DNA of 36,092 nucleotides from Candidatus Sumerlaeota bacterium. GTDB taxonomy: Bacteria; Sumerlaeota; Sumerlaeia; Sumerlaeales; Sumerlaeaceae. Numbering within the stretch: the stretch's first letter is position 1; each line of letters opens with the position of its first letter. The notes below the pieces were generated by a model. That model searched no databases. It was not told where the DNA came from and saw nothing but the letters and a program-made list of their open reading frames with translations. Position numbers and translations under genes: made by a program. Below are positions 9,000 to 17,383 of this stretch, piece after piece. Where the stretch lies: the NCBI GenBank assembly GCA_026398535.1, contig JAPLSQ010000019.1:1-36092 (forward strand), written 5' to 3'.

Positions 9000-9742
9000 G
9001 ACATTTCTTTCTTGCCGGACGGCGTTGCGCCGCCCGATGTCTGCTGACGCGCGGCCTCGCGGATGAGGCGCTTCTGAAGAGCGGCTGGCGCGCGCTCATA
9101 ATGCGAAAATTGCATGCGGAAATTGCCGCGCCAGTCAAAGACACACGGAGCGGAAGGGGCAAATGACGCGGAGGCCCCTGCCGCATCCTCAAGGGCGCGC
9201 GCCTCCAGCAGCGCATCCAGGGGCAGTGTGGCCTCGATGCGGATGCGGCCCGGTTCGCTTTCCGCGCTGTAAAGCACGATGCCGTTCATGCGGTGAATGT
9301 CGCGCAGAAGCGACGCCTGCGTGCCCATGGCCGCGGTGAATTCAAGCTTCACGACCGGTGTCAGGATGATCGGCGACGCCTTCACGACGGCGTCGTGCAG
9401 CGCGATGGACGCCGCGACGCGGAACGACAGCGGCGTGGAGTGGAGATGATGGTATGAGCCATCGCGCAGGGTCACGCGCAGATCGACAAGAGGGAATCCC
9501 GCCAGGACGCCCTCCTCTATGGTTTCGATGACCCCCTGCGCGATATCGGCGATGAACGGCGCGGGGATGCGTCCGGGATCAAGCGCGTTGGCAAACTCAA
9601 CACCCGTGCCGCGCGCCAGCGGCTCCACTGTAAGCAGCGTGTCGCCGTAGCGGCCGCCGCCCGCCAACTGGCGGATGTGTTTCCCGCGCGCCTCGGCGGA
9701 CACTGTAATCGTTTCGCGAAATGATACACTCAACAAAGGCAT
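8996..9742 (-). CDS. Free-standing elongation factor G domain IV-V protein (no GTPase domain)
   Basis: 248 residues that align by eye with only the last third of EF-G. Domain IV (about 1-115) has FRETITVSAEARGKHIRQ, the tip loop GGGRYGD, FANALDPGRIPAPFI, and the second tip loop DGSYH, which keeps the histidine that contacts the decoding site in EF-G. Domain V (about 120-235) has ILTPVVKLEF, LLRDIHRMNGIV and the EF-G-like ending MQFSHYERAPAALQKRLI. The G domain and domains II-III are absent, and an in-frame TGA lies 12 bases before the ATG, so this is not a fused or misread full-length EF-G. It overlaps proB by four bases. A ribosome A-site-binding or regulatory role is possible but inferred; a relic of a duplicated EF-G is the alternative, although the frame is intact. 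Confidence 0.85.
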   Translation of the reverse strand: MPLLSVSFRETITVSAEARGKHIRQLAGGGRYGDTLLTVEPLARGTGVEFANALDPGRIPAPFIADIAQGVIETIEEGVLAGFPLVDLRVTLRDGSYHHLHSTPLSFRVAASIALHDAVVKASPIILTPVVKLEFTAAMGTQASLLRDIHRMNGIVLYSAESEPGRIRIEATLPLDALLEARALEDAAGASASFAPSAPCVFDWRGNFRMQFSHYERAPAALQKRLIREAARQQTSGGATPSGKKEMS

Positions 9743-9806
9743 GAACCATTTTCATTCCACGGAAGAAGACGCGATGGAAGAAAAAGTTTATACGTTAGGC
9801 GCGCCG

Positions 9807-9830
9807 CGCCGAACACCCTGGTGTTCCGGC
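9807..9830. other. GC-rich stem-loop between the jelly-roll gene and the EF-G-like gene
   Basis: GAACAC (9811-9816) pairs with GTGTTC (9821-9826) around CCTG, extended by GCC/GGC with a one-base bulge. It lies 138 bases past the stop of the upstream minus-strand gene and 65 bases before the EF-G-like start. There is no T-run, so it could be a factor-dependent terminator or a leader structure. Confidence 0.35.
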
Positions 9831-9967
9831 AGGAACAGGCAAGCTGGGCATGCAAACGATAGGAACAATCCTGCCGTGAGCGCCGATTCGCGTAAAACAT
9901 AAAGCAGCATCTGTTGCCCCCAACCTGACGGCGGACTTGAACGATTACCGATTTCCCATCATCACTA

Positions 9968-10750
9968 TCATTCAACGATGAATTCGGAAGCGGTCACCGG
10001 CAGGATATCCGCCCATGTGGTGGCGATGCGGAGCTCGTCAATTTCGATTGTGCCAATGCCCGAAGCCTGACGCAGAGCGAAACGCTCTATTACGCCTGCG
10101 TTGCTGCCCCCGCTATTGGCAAAGGCATTCGGTGTGGCGGGTTCGGATGATACCGGAGAGGGATTAATATATAATGAGGCGGTGTCGGTGGAGCCAAAAG
10201 TATATTTCAAAACAACGAAATAAACTGTATTTAAGGCAAGCGCATCACTTGCCCACGTAGGGCTGGAAGAGCTGGCTCGCGCGACGCCAAGATTAATAGC
10301 GCTGCCATCCAGTCGGATATAAATTCGTCCGGGGAAAATTGACGTATCAGAGGAACTCACCATGAAATGGGCAAAATTCTTACCCCCTGTATCGGGATTG
10401 TCTGTCACCTTCATGATGAATGAAGCATAAATGCTGCCGATGCTGATTGATGACGCAAAATTCAGACCGATATCGTCGCCGCGAGAGGACATCACAACAT
10501 ACCTGTTCCCGGAGGATGTCGGCAAACCCGAATATGAAAGCGATCCCTCTGTTGACGCTGTCCTTGCATCATCTGCTGTGCCACTATGCCTCGTCCAATC
10601 TGATCCGGTAAGACCGACAATGTATGTGTCTACGGAGTAATTGAAATGCTCAGTATAGGGCAGATTGATATTGCCTGGATATACCAAGGCAGGCTGGGAA
10701 AGAAAAGCCCAAATTAACAGTATAAAAGGGTGCGCAATTTTCTTTTTCAT
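9968..10750 (-). CDS. Secreted protein, concanavalin/LamG-like jelly roll predicted
   Basis: 260 residues from the ATG at 10750, chosen because MKKKIAHPFILLIWAFL starts a signal peptide and GGAGAGG lies 12 bases upstream; an ATG at 10771 is possible but almost touches its own Shine-Dalgarno. The mature part is rich in Ser, Thr and aromatic residues and low in Cys. Features such as PYTEHFNYSV, the alternating strands around FAHFMVSSS and RIYIRLDGS, and the closing IEIDELRIATTWADI are common in LamG/ConA-like beta-sandwich modules of exported PVC proteins. There is no sorting signal or anchor at the C-terminus. The specific ligand is unknown. The terminal ATTWADI pattern is the main reason for the family suggestion. 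Confidence 0.65.
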   Translation of the reverse strand: MKKKIAHPFILLIWAFLSQPALVYPGNINLPYTEHFNYSVDTYIVGLTGSDWTRHSGTADDARTASTEGSLSYSGLPTSSGNRYVVMSSRGDDIGLNFASSISIGSIYASFIMKVTDNPDTGGKNFAHFMVSSSDTSIFPGRIYIRLDGSAINLGVARASSSSPTWASDALALNTVYFVVLKYTFGSTDTASLYINPSPVSSEPATPNAFANSGGSNAGVIERFALRQASGIGTIEIDELRIATTWADILPVTASEFIVE

Positions 10751-10914
10751 GGATAAAAAAGTCCTCTCCATTCCTTCTTTTTCGTGTGCCTTTTTGTTCG
10801 ATTATGGTTAGACAAATGCTGAACACACGTCACCGTCCCCAATAATTCATTGCATTCACCTGCCCGGTTGAGGTTGATGGCGCGGAACTGATTATCGTGG
10901 AAAGGGATTAAAAG

Positions 10915-11655
10915 ATGACTTCACATTGTGACCGGGCGGCGTGGTTGCATGGTGGCGAGGTAAAATGCGCAAACGGCGCGGCGGTTCCGGCGCGGCCGTT
11001 CCGGCTGGTGTTGCTGGGCGCGCCTGGCGTGGGCAAGGGGACTCAGGCCGAGATGCTGAGCAGCCGGCTGGGGGCATGCCAGCTTTCGACGGGCGACGTG
11101 TTCCGCGCGGCGAAGTCCGCAGATCCGGCGTCGCTCGGTCCGGTGATGCGCGCGGCCCTGGGCCACATGAAACGCGGCGAGCTGGTGCCGGACGAGACGG
11201 TGATCGACATGGTGCGCGAACGCGCGGCGTGTTTGCGGTGTCCTTACGGGTTCATGCTCGACGGTTTTCCGCGCACGGCGGCGCAGGCGGAGGCGCTGGA
11301 TGACATGCTTCGGGCAAACGGGGTGAAGCTCGATGCCGTGCTTGACTTCGAGTTGCCAATGGAGCATGTGGTGGCGCGGTTGAGCGGGCGGCGCACGTGC
11401 CGCGACTGCAAGACAACATTCCACGTCGAGGGCAAACCGCCGCGCGCGGAGGGTGTGTGCGACCATTGCGGGGGCGAGCTTTATACGCGCGAGGACGACC
11501 GCCCCGAATCAATCCGCGTGAGACTGCAGGCGTATGAGCACAACACGACGCCCCTGGCCGATTATTATCACAAGAAAGGCATCCTGCGCACGGTATCGGC
11601 CGATGGAGCACCCGCGGATGTGTTCGCGAGGGCGCTGGAGGCGCTGGGACTTTAA
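10915..11655 (+). CDS. adk: Adenylate kinase, zinc-binding LID type
   Basis: 246 residues. It interconverts ATP + AMP and 2 ADP. The P-loop GAPGVGKGTQ is at about residues 36-45, then STGDVFR and GELVPDETVI of the NMP-binding domain, FMLDGFPRT, and a LID domain with CRDC...CDHC, a complete four-cysteine zinc site. The first 30 residues form an extension that normal Adk lacks; translation might instead begin later, but no in-frame ATG lies close to the P-loop. AAAGGGA precedes the ATG at a plausible distance. It is isolated from the ribosomal-protein operon where adk often sits, and converges on the methyltransferase gene. Confidence 0.93.
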   Translation: MTSHCDRAAWLHGGEVKCANGAAVPARPFRLVLLGAPGVGKGTQAEMLSSRLGACQLSTGDVFRAAKSADPASLGPVMRAALGHMKRGELVPDETVIDMVRERAACLRCPYGFMLDGFPRTAAQAEALDDMLRANGVKLDAVLDFELPMEHVVARLSGRRTCRDCKTTFHVEGKPPRAEGVCDHCGGELYTREDDRPESIRVRLQAYEHNTTPLADYYHKKGILRTVSADGAPADVFARALEALGL

Positions 11656-11738
11656 GGAATCAGGCGGACGGGCCGGGCAGTTCATGCATCATTAAAGGGA
11701 AGTTGCCGCCAACCATCCCGCCACTGTTCACCGGTTGC

Positions 11739-12809
11739 TCAGAATGTCGGGCATGTGCAGTTCATGAACATGTCCACTTTTTCGCGGATGGTGGATTCGG
11801 CGCCGGGGACGCTGAGCACGTCGCATTCTGACCCGAGGATGTGCGGGTGTCCGGCGGCGTGCATCTTGCCGATGATTTCCCATGTGGAACGTTTGACGGC
11901 CTCCAAAGGCGCGTCGGCGTCGGAATAGAATTTCTTGGTCGGCAGGTTGCCGTAAAGAACGATGCGCGGGCTGACAAGTGAGGCGTCCTCCCAGAGTTTG
12001 CGCGAGCTGCCAAGGCTGAGGATGACAGGTTCGAGGCTTGCGAAGTCGCGCACCATCGAATCGGTAAGGTCTCCGCAGCAGTGGAAGAAGAGGTCAACGC
12101 CGCGCTTTTCGAGAAGTTCGCGGATGCGGCGGTTGGGACGCATGACGCAGCGCTCGTACACGTCGGCGCCTTCCTCAAGCTGTTTGGGCGAGAAGTAGAC
12201 GCGGTTTGCGGCGGGTTCGGCGATCAGGATGATTTTTGCGCCTGCTTTGATCTGCTCGGTGACGGAGCGCAGGATGATGAGCGTGGAGAGTTCGAGCGTT
12301 TTCTCGACGAGCGCCACCTCAGGGTCCTCTTCGGCCGTCGTTCCCGCGCCCGCCATGAAGACGGGCGTGATGGGATCCGCGAGCAGTTTGGTCATGAGGG
12401 AGAACGGGCCGATGGTCATTCCGATGGGAATAAGGCCTGAGGCGCGCCGCGACACGAACGCCACGGCGTCGATGTGCGCCTGAAGCTGGCGGTTGAAAGG
12501 CCCGGCGCCGGGGCCGCTGACTTTCTTAAACAGATGGTCGCCCGGCCATTCATGAAAGTGATAGGTGGGGATGTCGCCCGCCGTGATGCCAAGCATCTCA
12601 AGCATCGCGGATTTTTCGAGCATAAGGTCCATAAGGCCGACAGCCAGCGGCGTGCGGTATCGCACGGCGGCCTCCTCGATGATCCCGCCCAAGCGCTCCC
12701 CGTCGAGTATAATCGCCGCGGCATCGGGCTTTTCATGCAGCACGAGGTCCGTGCCGATCGGCATGCGCAACCCCTTATTGGCGAGGTCAATGTAGAATTG
12801 TCGTTCCAT
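11739..12809 (-). CDS. Uroporphyrinogen-decarboxylase-fold corrinoid methyltransferase (MtaA/CmuA-like)
   Basis: 356 residues from ATG 12809, supported by GGAGAAG six bases upstream. The fold is that of URO-D-like methyltransferases, which move a methyl group between a corrinoid protein and a thiol. The zinc-site motif H-x-C...C is complete: H243-C-C245 in FFHCCGD and C329 in GSECDV. Haem synthesis is unlikely because the URO-D active-site pattern is missing and a corrinoid-binding protein is next door (12902-13534). The thiol acceptor could be coenzyme M, tetrahydrofolate or homocysteine; the sequence does not say. An upstream ATG at 12857 was rejected because it would lie inside the terminator stem. 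Confidence 0.85.
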   Translation of the reverse strand: MERQFYIDLANKGLRMPIGTDLVLHEKPDAAAIILDGERLGGIIEEAAVRYRTPLAVGLMDLMLEKSAMLEMLGITAGDIPTYHFHEWPGDHLFKKVSGPGAGPFNRQLQAHIDAVAFVSRRASGLIPIGMTIGPFSLMTKLLADPITPVFMAGAGTTAEEDPEVALVEKTLELSTLIILRSVTEQIKAGAKIILIAEPAANRVYFSPKQLEEGADVYERCVMRPNRRIRELLEKRGVDLFFHCCGDLTDSMVRDFASLEPVILSLGSSRKLWEDASLVSPRIVLYGNLPTKKFYSDADAPLEAVKRSTWEIIGKMHAAGHPHILGSECDVLSVPGAESTIREKVDMFMNCTCPTF

Positions 12810-12828
12810 CGCAGACTTCTCCGGCAAT

Positions 12829-12859
12829 AAAAATGCGCAGGCGCGGGGCCTGCGCATTT
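12829..12859 (-). terminator. Terminator/attenuator between corrinoid protein and methyltransferase genes
   Basis: A perfect 11-bp stem (12831-12841 with 12849-12859) with a 7-nt loop is followed on the minus strand by five T (12829-12833). It lies 43 bases after the corrinoid-gene stop and 20 bases before the methyltransferase start, so it should lower transcription of the second gene relative to the first. Confidence 0.8.
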
Positions 12860-12901
12860 ATTTGGTGAAACACAAGAGTGTCGTTGATCGATTGAGCGGT
12901 T

Positions 12902-13534
12902 TCAAACCAGACTTTTGCACACATCCACGGCGCTGGCCGCATCGGGCGCATAACCATCGGCGCCTATTTTGTCGGCCCATTCCTGTGTCAAGGGCGCTCC
13001 GCCGACAATGATCTTGACCTTTTCGCGCTGGCCGTCTTTTTCGAAGGCTTTGATGACATCGGGGATGTTGATCATGGTTGTTGTCAGCAGCGCGGACAAT
13101 CCGACGAGGTTCGCGTTGTGTTCTTTCGCGGCCTCGATGAATTTTTCGGGTGTGACATCCACGCCGAGATCGACCACTTTGAAACCCGCGCCCTCGGCCA
13201 TCATGGCCACAAGGTTTTTGCCGATGTCATGAAGATCGCCGCGCACGGTGCCGAGTACGATCGTGCCCGGCGGCTGGATGTCCGCTCCGGCCAGTTTCGG
13301 TTTCAGGATTCCCATGGCGGCTTTCATGCTTCGCGCCGCCACCAGCACTTCGGGAACGAAGAACTCGCCCGCCTTGAATCGCGCTCCCACAACCCCCATG
13401 CCCGCAATCAAACCCTTCTCGAGGACGTCCTTCGGGTTGCAACCAGCGTCGAGCAACTTTGTGGTCAACTCAGCCGCGTCTTTCCTTTTGCCGTCAATTA
13501 CTGCCTGAGCCAATCTTTGCAGATCCGCCTCCAT
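12902..13534 (-). CDS. Corrinoid (B12)-binding methyl-carrier protein, MtaC/MtbC-like
   Basis: 210 residues. An N-terminal helical cap domain (about 1-85, with GLIAGMGVVGARFKAGEFFVPEVL) precedes a Rossmann-like B12-binding domain with D100-x-H102-x-x-G105 in GDLHDIGKN, where His is the lower cobalt ligand, then the usual VDLGVDVTPEKFIEA and LSALLTTTM strands and GGAPLTQEWADKIGADGY. Such proteins carry a methyl group from a substrate-specific methyltransferase to the URO-D-like partner encoded just downstream. AAGGAG is five bases before the ATG. No substrate-specific MttB/MtaB-type gene is in the window. No cobalamin riboswitch was recognised in the leader. Confidence 0.92.
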   Translation of the reverse strand: MEADLQRLAQAVIDGKRKDAAELTTKLLDAGCNPKDVLEKGLIAGMGVVGARFKAGEFFVPEVLVAARSMKAAMGILKPKLAGADIQPPGTIVLGTVRGDLHDIGKNLVAMMAEGAGFKVVDLGVDVTPEKFIEAAKEHNANLVGLSALLTTTMINIPDVIKAFEKDGQREKVKIIVGGAPLTQEWADKIGADGYAPDAASAVDVCKSLV

Positions 13535-13639
13535 ATTGTCTCCTTAGATCATATATTTATCGCATATGGTGTGAGCGACAAAACGCGGTTGGCCGGGCAC
13601 TTTCAACATAAAAAAGAATACTGACGAAACACAGTCTGC

Positions 13640-13679
13640 CAGCCTGCGGCGCAAAGGCGGGCTGGGCCGGCATTTTTTT
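13640..13679 (+). terminator. Hairpin followed by T-run upstream of the lipoprotein gene
   Basis: An 8-bp stem (13640-13647 with 13657-13664, one G-T pair) is followed after eight bases by seven T (13673-13679). It reads as a terminator on the plus strand, although no plus-strand gene ends before it. It may stop antisense transcription from the adk side or act in a leader of the lipoprotein-purN-purB set. Confidence 0.4.
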
Positions 13680-13762
13680 GTTGCGAGAGCGGTGCTTGGT
13701 GGAACTTATAGTGGATGTCTGTTGCACAAAACAATATTACTGAACAAAGGTTGCCGAATCCG

Positions 13763-14212
13763 ATGAAGGCACTGAAAGCAATGTTTCGCGCCGCTGCAGC
13801 AGTTGCCGCGCTTGGCGCGGCGGCGATGCTGTCCGGCTGTGGCAGCGCCGATTCGCGCTGGCGCCAGAGCTTTGATCCGCCCATGAATTACCAGGGGCGC
13901 GAGATGATCTGCCTTTACAACCTTGAGCGCCTGCTCGACGCCAAGCAGGAATGGGCGCGGGAAACAGGCGCGCGCCCGGGGCAGTTGTGTTTGTCGGCCG
14001 AGGTGCTGGCGCACCGGTATTTCCGCATGTATGAGGCCGGGCGGCGCGCGCCATGCGACGACGACACTCAGAATCTGCCCGTGAACCGCGCCATCTGTCC
14101 GCGCGGAGGCCAATACATCATCGGAGCGGTCGGCGAACGTCCCAAGTGCAGCGCCTGCGGCGACCTGTTGCGCGACTACGACCAGCACATTCGCGTGCCT
14201 TTCACCCATTGA
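13763..14212 (+). CDS. Lipoprotein with cysteine motif resembling pilin-like secreted proteins
   Basis: 149 residues from ATG 13763, which opens a lipoprotein signal ending in the lipobox LSGC; an in-frame ATG at 13715 would add 16 residues ahead of it. The mature protein has an ICLYNLERLLDAKQEWA helix, a second helical block, and the motif ICPRGGQYIIGAVGERPKCSACG near the end, with a short Cys pattern that could bind metal or form a disulfide. A CPxGGxYxxGxxGxxPxCS motif also occurs in prepilin-like proteins of PVC bacteria, so this may be a membrane-anchored relative. Function is unknown. Its stop overlaps the proposed purN start. Confidence 0.75.
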   Translation: MKALKAMFRAAAAVAALGAAAMLSGCGSADSRWRQSFDPPMNYQGREMICLYNLERLLDAKQEWARETGARPGQLCLSAEVLAHRYFRMYEAGRRAPCDDDTQNLPVNRAICPRGGQYIIGAVGERPKCSACGDLLRDYDQHIRVPFTH

Positions 14213-14826
14213 GCGCATCGCCTGTCCATCTTGGCGTCCTTGTTTCGGGACGAGGGTCGAATCTTGAAGCCCTGCTGTCCGCGGAGCGGGCGGGCGCTTT
14301 TGACCGGGCACGCATAGTCTGCGTTTTTTCGGACGCGCCCGAGGCGCGCGGGCTGGATGTGGCGCGGAATTTCAGAGTGGCCGCGTATGCTTTCCGCCCC
14401 CGCGATTACCCCTCCAAGGCTGATTACGAAAAAGCCGTCATCAGCATCCTGGAGAGCCACGCCGTTGAATATCTTATGCTGGCCGGCTACATGCGCATCG
14501 TTGGCGCGGCGCTTCTGGCGCGTTATCCGTTGCGCATTCTTAACATTCACCCGTCGCTCCTGCCGTCATTTCCCGGCCTGCACGCGCAAAGGCAGGCGCT
14601 TGAGCACGGCGCGCGGTTCAGCGGATGCACGGTGCATTTCGCGGATGCGGGCGTTGACGCGGGGCCCATTATCGCCCAGCGCGTTGTGCCTGTCCTGCCC
14701 GGCGACACCGAGGACACCCTGTCTGCGCGCATCCTGGAACAGGAACATCAGCTTTTCACCGAGGCAGTGAAGCTCGTCACCGAACGTCCGTGGGAGATTC
14801 ACGGGCGCACCGTCATGTTTTCATAA
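14209..14826 (+). CDS. purN: Phosphoribosylglycinamide formyltransferase
   Basis: 205 residues from a TTG start that overlaps the lipoprotein stop (TTGA). It transfers a formyl group from 10-formyl-tetrahydrofolate to GAR, step three of purine synthesis. Visible motifs are the phosphate-binding LVSGRGSNLEAL at the start, AGYMRIVG, the catalytic NIHPSLLPSFPG (Asn, His) and DAGPII with the catalytic Asp. The family begins only a few residues before the SGRGSN motif and no ATG or GTG is suitably placed, which favours TTG; a start at ATG 14053 would add an unrelated Arg-rich stretch in another frame of the lipoprotein gene. purB follows 15 bases later. Confidence 0.9.
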   Translation: MSASPVHLGVLVSGRGSNLEALLSAERAGAFDRARIVCVFSDAPEARGLDVARNFRVAAYAFRPRDYPSKADYEKAVISILESHAVEYLMLAGYMRIVGAALLARYPLRILNIHPSLLPSFPGLHAQRQALEHGARFSGCTVHFADAGVDAGPIIAQRVVPVLPGDTEDTLSARILEQEHQLFTEAVKLVTERPWEIHGRTVMFS

Positions 14827-14841
14827 CCGGAGGCATTTGAC

Positions 14842-16134
14842 ATGATACCCCGCTACAGCACGCCGGAGATGTGTGAATTGTGGAGCGAGGACGCCAAGTA
14901 TCGCTCGTGGCTGGATGTGGAGCTTGCCGCATGCGAGGCATGGTCGGACGAGGGGAAAATTCCCGCCGCCGACCTCGAGACTATTCGTGCCAAGGCCAAG
15001 TTTGACGCCAACCGGATCGAGGAACTGGAAACCCGTCTGCACCACGATGTCGTCGCCTTCACGACAAACCTTTCGGAGAACATCGGCGAGTCCTCGCGCT
15101 ATGTTCACCTGGGTCTGACGTCGAACGACGTTGTGGACACGGCTCAGGCGTTGCGTCTCAAGCGCGCCGGGGCGCTGATCCTTGATGAGCTCGACGAGCT
15201 CACAGAGGTTGTTCGCCAGTCCGCCGTGAACCACAAGCGCGTCATCATGATCGGGCGAACCCATGGCGTTCATGCCGAGCCGGTGACGCTGGGCCTGAAA
15301 TTCCTCGTATATTACCGCGAATTATTGCGCGACAGGCGCCGGCTTGCCGCGGCATTTGACGAAACGGCGGTGGGCAAGATTTCCGGTGTGGTCGGCACTT
15401 ACGCGCACACCGGCCCGGAGTTTGAAAAGCGTGTCTGCGCCAAACTTGGCGTGGGCGCCGCCGAGGTATCCACGCAGGTGCTTCAGCGTGACCGCCATGC
15501 GGCGCTCATCGCCGCCGCGGCCATCACCGGCGCCACAATCGAAAAAATTGCGACGGAGATACGCGGTCTTCAGCGCACCGAGGTGCGCGAGGTTGAGGAG
15601 CCGTTCACGGCGGGGCAGAAGGGATCGAGCGCCATGCCGCACAAGCGCAATCCCGTGAAATGCGAGCAGTTGTGCGGGCTGGCTCGCCTGCTGAGGGGTT
15701 ATGCCGTGCCCGCCATCGAAAACATCGTGTTGTGGCATGAGCGCGACATCAGCCATTCATCGGCCGAGCGCGTCATTCTCGCCGACGCCACCACCCTGCT
15801 GCACTACATGCTCAGGCAGGCGCGCAAGATCATCAGCGGCCTCCACATCCACCCGGAGAACATGAAGCGCAATCTCGAGCTGACGCGCGGTCTGCTTTTT
15901 TCCCAGCGCGCCCTGCTGGAGCTGGTCGAACGCGGACTATCGCGCGAGCAGGCTTATGAAATCGTGCAGGAGGCCGCCATGCGCACATGGGAAAAGGAAC
16001 AGACAACACTGCGCGACGAGTTGCTGGCCGATAAGAGGCTCACCGCTCACATGAGCGCCGGCGAGTTGGACGCGATCATGGATTATGGCTGTTTTCTGAA
16101 GTATCTGGACGACATCTTTGATAACGCGCTCTAA
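14842..16134 (+). CDS. purB: Adenylosuccinate lyase
   Basis: 430 residues. It releases fumarate from SAICAR and from adenylosuccinate in purine synthesis. The fumarase/aspartase superfamily regions are all present: the ESSRYVHLGLTSNDVVDT block, the GRTHGVHAEP block with the active-site His, and the signature GSSAMPHKRNP with the mobile catalytic Ser loop, then KCEQLCGLAR. GGAGG lies nine bases before the ATG. It forms a purine pair with purN and is followed after two bases by the M20 amidohydrolase. Confidence 0.97.
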   Translation: MIPRYSTPEMCELWSEDAKYRSWLDVELAACEAWSDEGKIPAADLETIRAKAKFDANRIEELETRLHHDVVAFTTNLSENIGESSRYVHLGLTSNDVVDTAQALRLKRAGALILDELDELTEVVRQSAVNHKRVIMIGRTHGVHAEPVTLGLKFLVYYRELLRDRRRLAAAFDETAVGKISGVVGTYAHTGPEFEKRVCAKLGVGAAEVSTQVLQRDRHAALIAAAAITGATIEKIATEIRGLQRTEVREVEEPFTAGQKGSSAMPHKRNPVKCEQLCGLARLLRGYAVPAIENIVLWHERDISHSSAERVILADATTLLHYMLRQARKIISGLHIHPENMKRNLELTRGLLFSQRALLELVERGLSREQAYEIVQEAAMRTWEKEQTTLRDELLADKRLTAHMSAGELDAIMDYGCFLKYLDDIFDNAL

Positions 16135-16136
16135 TA

Positions 16137-17276
16137 ATGGATCTTGAGGCATCAGTCATCGAATCCGTGGACGCGATGCGCGGGGACATTCTGGCCGCGT
16201 CGCGCTGGCTGTATGACCATCCGGAACTGAGCGGAGAGGAGCATGAATCGGCGCGATTTCTCGCGCGATGCGCTGAACTGCGCGGTTTCAAAGTCGAGCA
16301 TGGCGTCGCCGGACTTCCGACCGCATTTGTGGCTGTCAGGCATGGCGGGCGGTGGGGGGACGCGGGGCCGCGCCGGCGCGCGGCCTTTCTTGCCGAATAC
16401 GACGCGCTGCCTGAAATGGGGCACGGATGCGGCCACAACATGATCGGGACTGTCTCGGTTTATGCCGCCATTGCGCTGGCGAACGTGGCGGATGAACTGG
16501 ACGGTGATGTGGTTCTCTGCGGCACGCCGTCAGAGGAAACCATCGGCGGCAAGATCAGCATGCTGGAGGCGGGCCTGTTCGACGGCATCTCCGCCGCGCT
16601 GATGGCGCATCCCAGCTCGCACACGGAAATCGCTTATGCGACGCTGGCCTCCATCCCGCTGGAGGTTGAATATTACGGCAGATCATCCCATGCCGTGTCC
16701 AATCCGGACAAAGGCGTGAACGCGCTCGACGCGATGCTGCATTTGTTTCAATCCGTCAAGGCTATCAAAGCCGTGTTTTCACCGACAGCGCACGCTCCCG
16801 GGGTCATCCTGCACGGCGGCGGCAGGGCGAATGTGGTGCCGCATTACACCAAGGCGGAGTTCTCCATCCGGGGCAAGGACCGCTCTGAAGCGGAAGACGT
16901 CATGAATCGTGTTCTGGCATGCGCGCACGCGGCCGCCAAAGCCACGGGCGCCTCTTTGGGTCACAGGATCAACGGCAACATATACCTCGACATGCGCCCC
17001 GATCCGCGTCTGGCCGAAGTGTTTCGCGGCATCTGGCTCAGGCTTGGCGGCGGCGATCCGCTGACCGAATCGCCGCCCCACGGTTCGATCGACATCGGCA
17101 ACCTGAGCCATGTTTTTCCCTGTCTTCACCCGTCATTTCGCATCACCGGGGCCGAGGGCGTTGCGGGGCACTCGCGTGAATTCGCGGAAGCAACCCTCAC
17201 GCCTTTTGCCGGCGAACAAATGGTTCGCGCCATCAAGGCTCTTGCAACCACAGGGCTGCATGTGCTCAAGGCATGA
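16137..17276 (+). CDS. M20 family amidohydrolase (AbgB / M20D-like)
   Basis: 379 residues. M20D enzymes hydrolyse N-acyl or peptide-like amides, such as p-aminobenzoyl-glutamate, indole-acetyl amino acids or small dipeptides. Metal ligands are visible as C98 and H100 in HGCGHN, E133/E134 in PSEET, the His of AHPSSHTE and the His of GHSREFAE. The dimerisation lid domain (about 175-290) carries GRSSHAVSNPDKGVNALDA. The start is two bases after the purB stop, so it is probably translated from the same mRNA; the link with purine synthesis may be simple operon sharing, or folate-derivative salvage if the substrate is p-aminobenzoyl-glutamate. Substrate is not determined by the sequence. Confidence 0.85.
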   Translation: MDLEASVIESVDAMRGDILAASRWLYDHPELSGEEHESARFLARCAELRGFKVEHGVAGLPTAFVAVRHGGRWGDAGPRRRAAFLAEYDALPEMGHGCGHNMIGTVSVYAAIALANVADELDGDVVLCGTPSEETIGGKISMLEAGLFDGISAALMAHPSSHTEIAYATLASIPLEVEYYGRSSHAVSNPDKGVNALDAMLHLFQSVKAIKAVFSPTAHAPGVILHGGGRANVVPHYTKAEFSIRGKDRSEAEDVMNRVLACAHAAAKATGASLGHRINGNIYLDMRPDPRLAEVFRGIWLRLGGGDPLTESPPHGSIDIGNLSHVFPCLHPSFRITGAEGVAGHSREFAEATLTPFAGEQMVRAIKALATTGLHVLKA

Positions 17277-17293
17277 ATGAGCGCGCGAACAAA

Positions 17294-17327
17294 TTCAAAT
17301 TTGAAAGTGGAAGTCCGCTCCGGCGGA
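17294..17327. promoter_or_regulatory. Palindrome and small hairpin upstream of the first ABC permease pair
   Basis: TTCAAATTTGAA (17294-17305) is a perfect 12-bp palindrome suited to a dimeric repressor, and TCCGC / GCGGA (17314-17318 and 17323-17327) forms a short stem 9 bases later. The pair sits in the 107-base gap between the M20 gene and the permease start and could be an operator and leader of the transporter. Confidence 0.35.
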
Positions 17328-17383
17328 TAGCCTGTTTCCATTGTTGTAAAAAGTTGCTTGCCTGTGGTTAAGGATGTCTGATC

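Noticed and set aside
13535..13640. Possible cobalamin riboswitch before the corrinoid gene
   Set aside because: No B12-box-like sequence (such as GCCACTG) was found in the leader on the minus strand.
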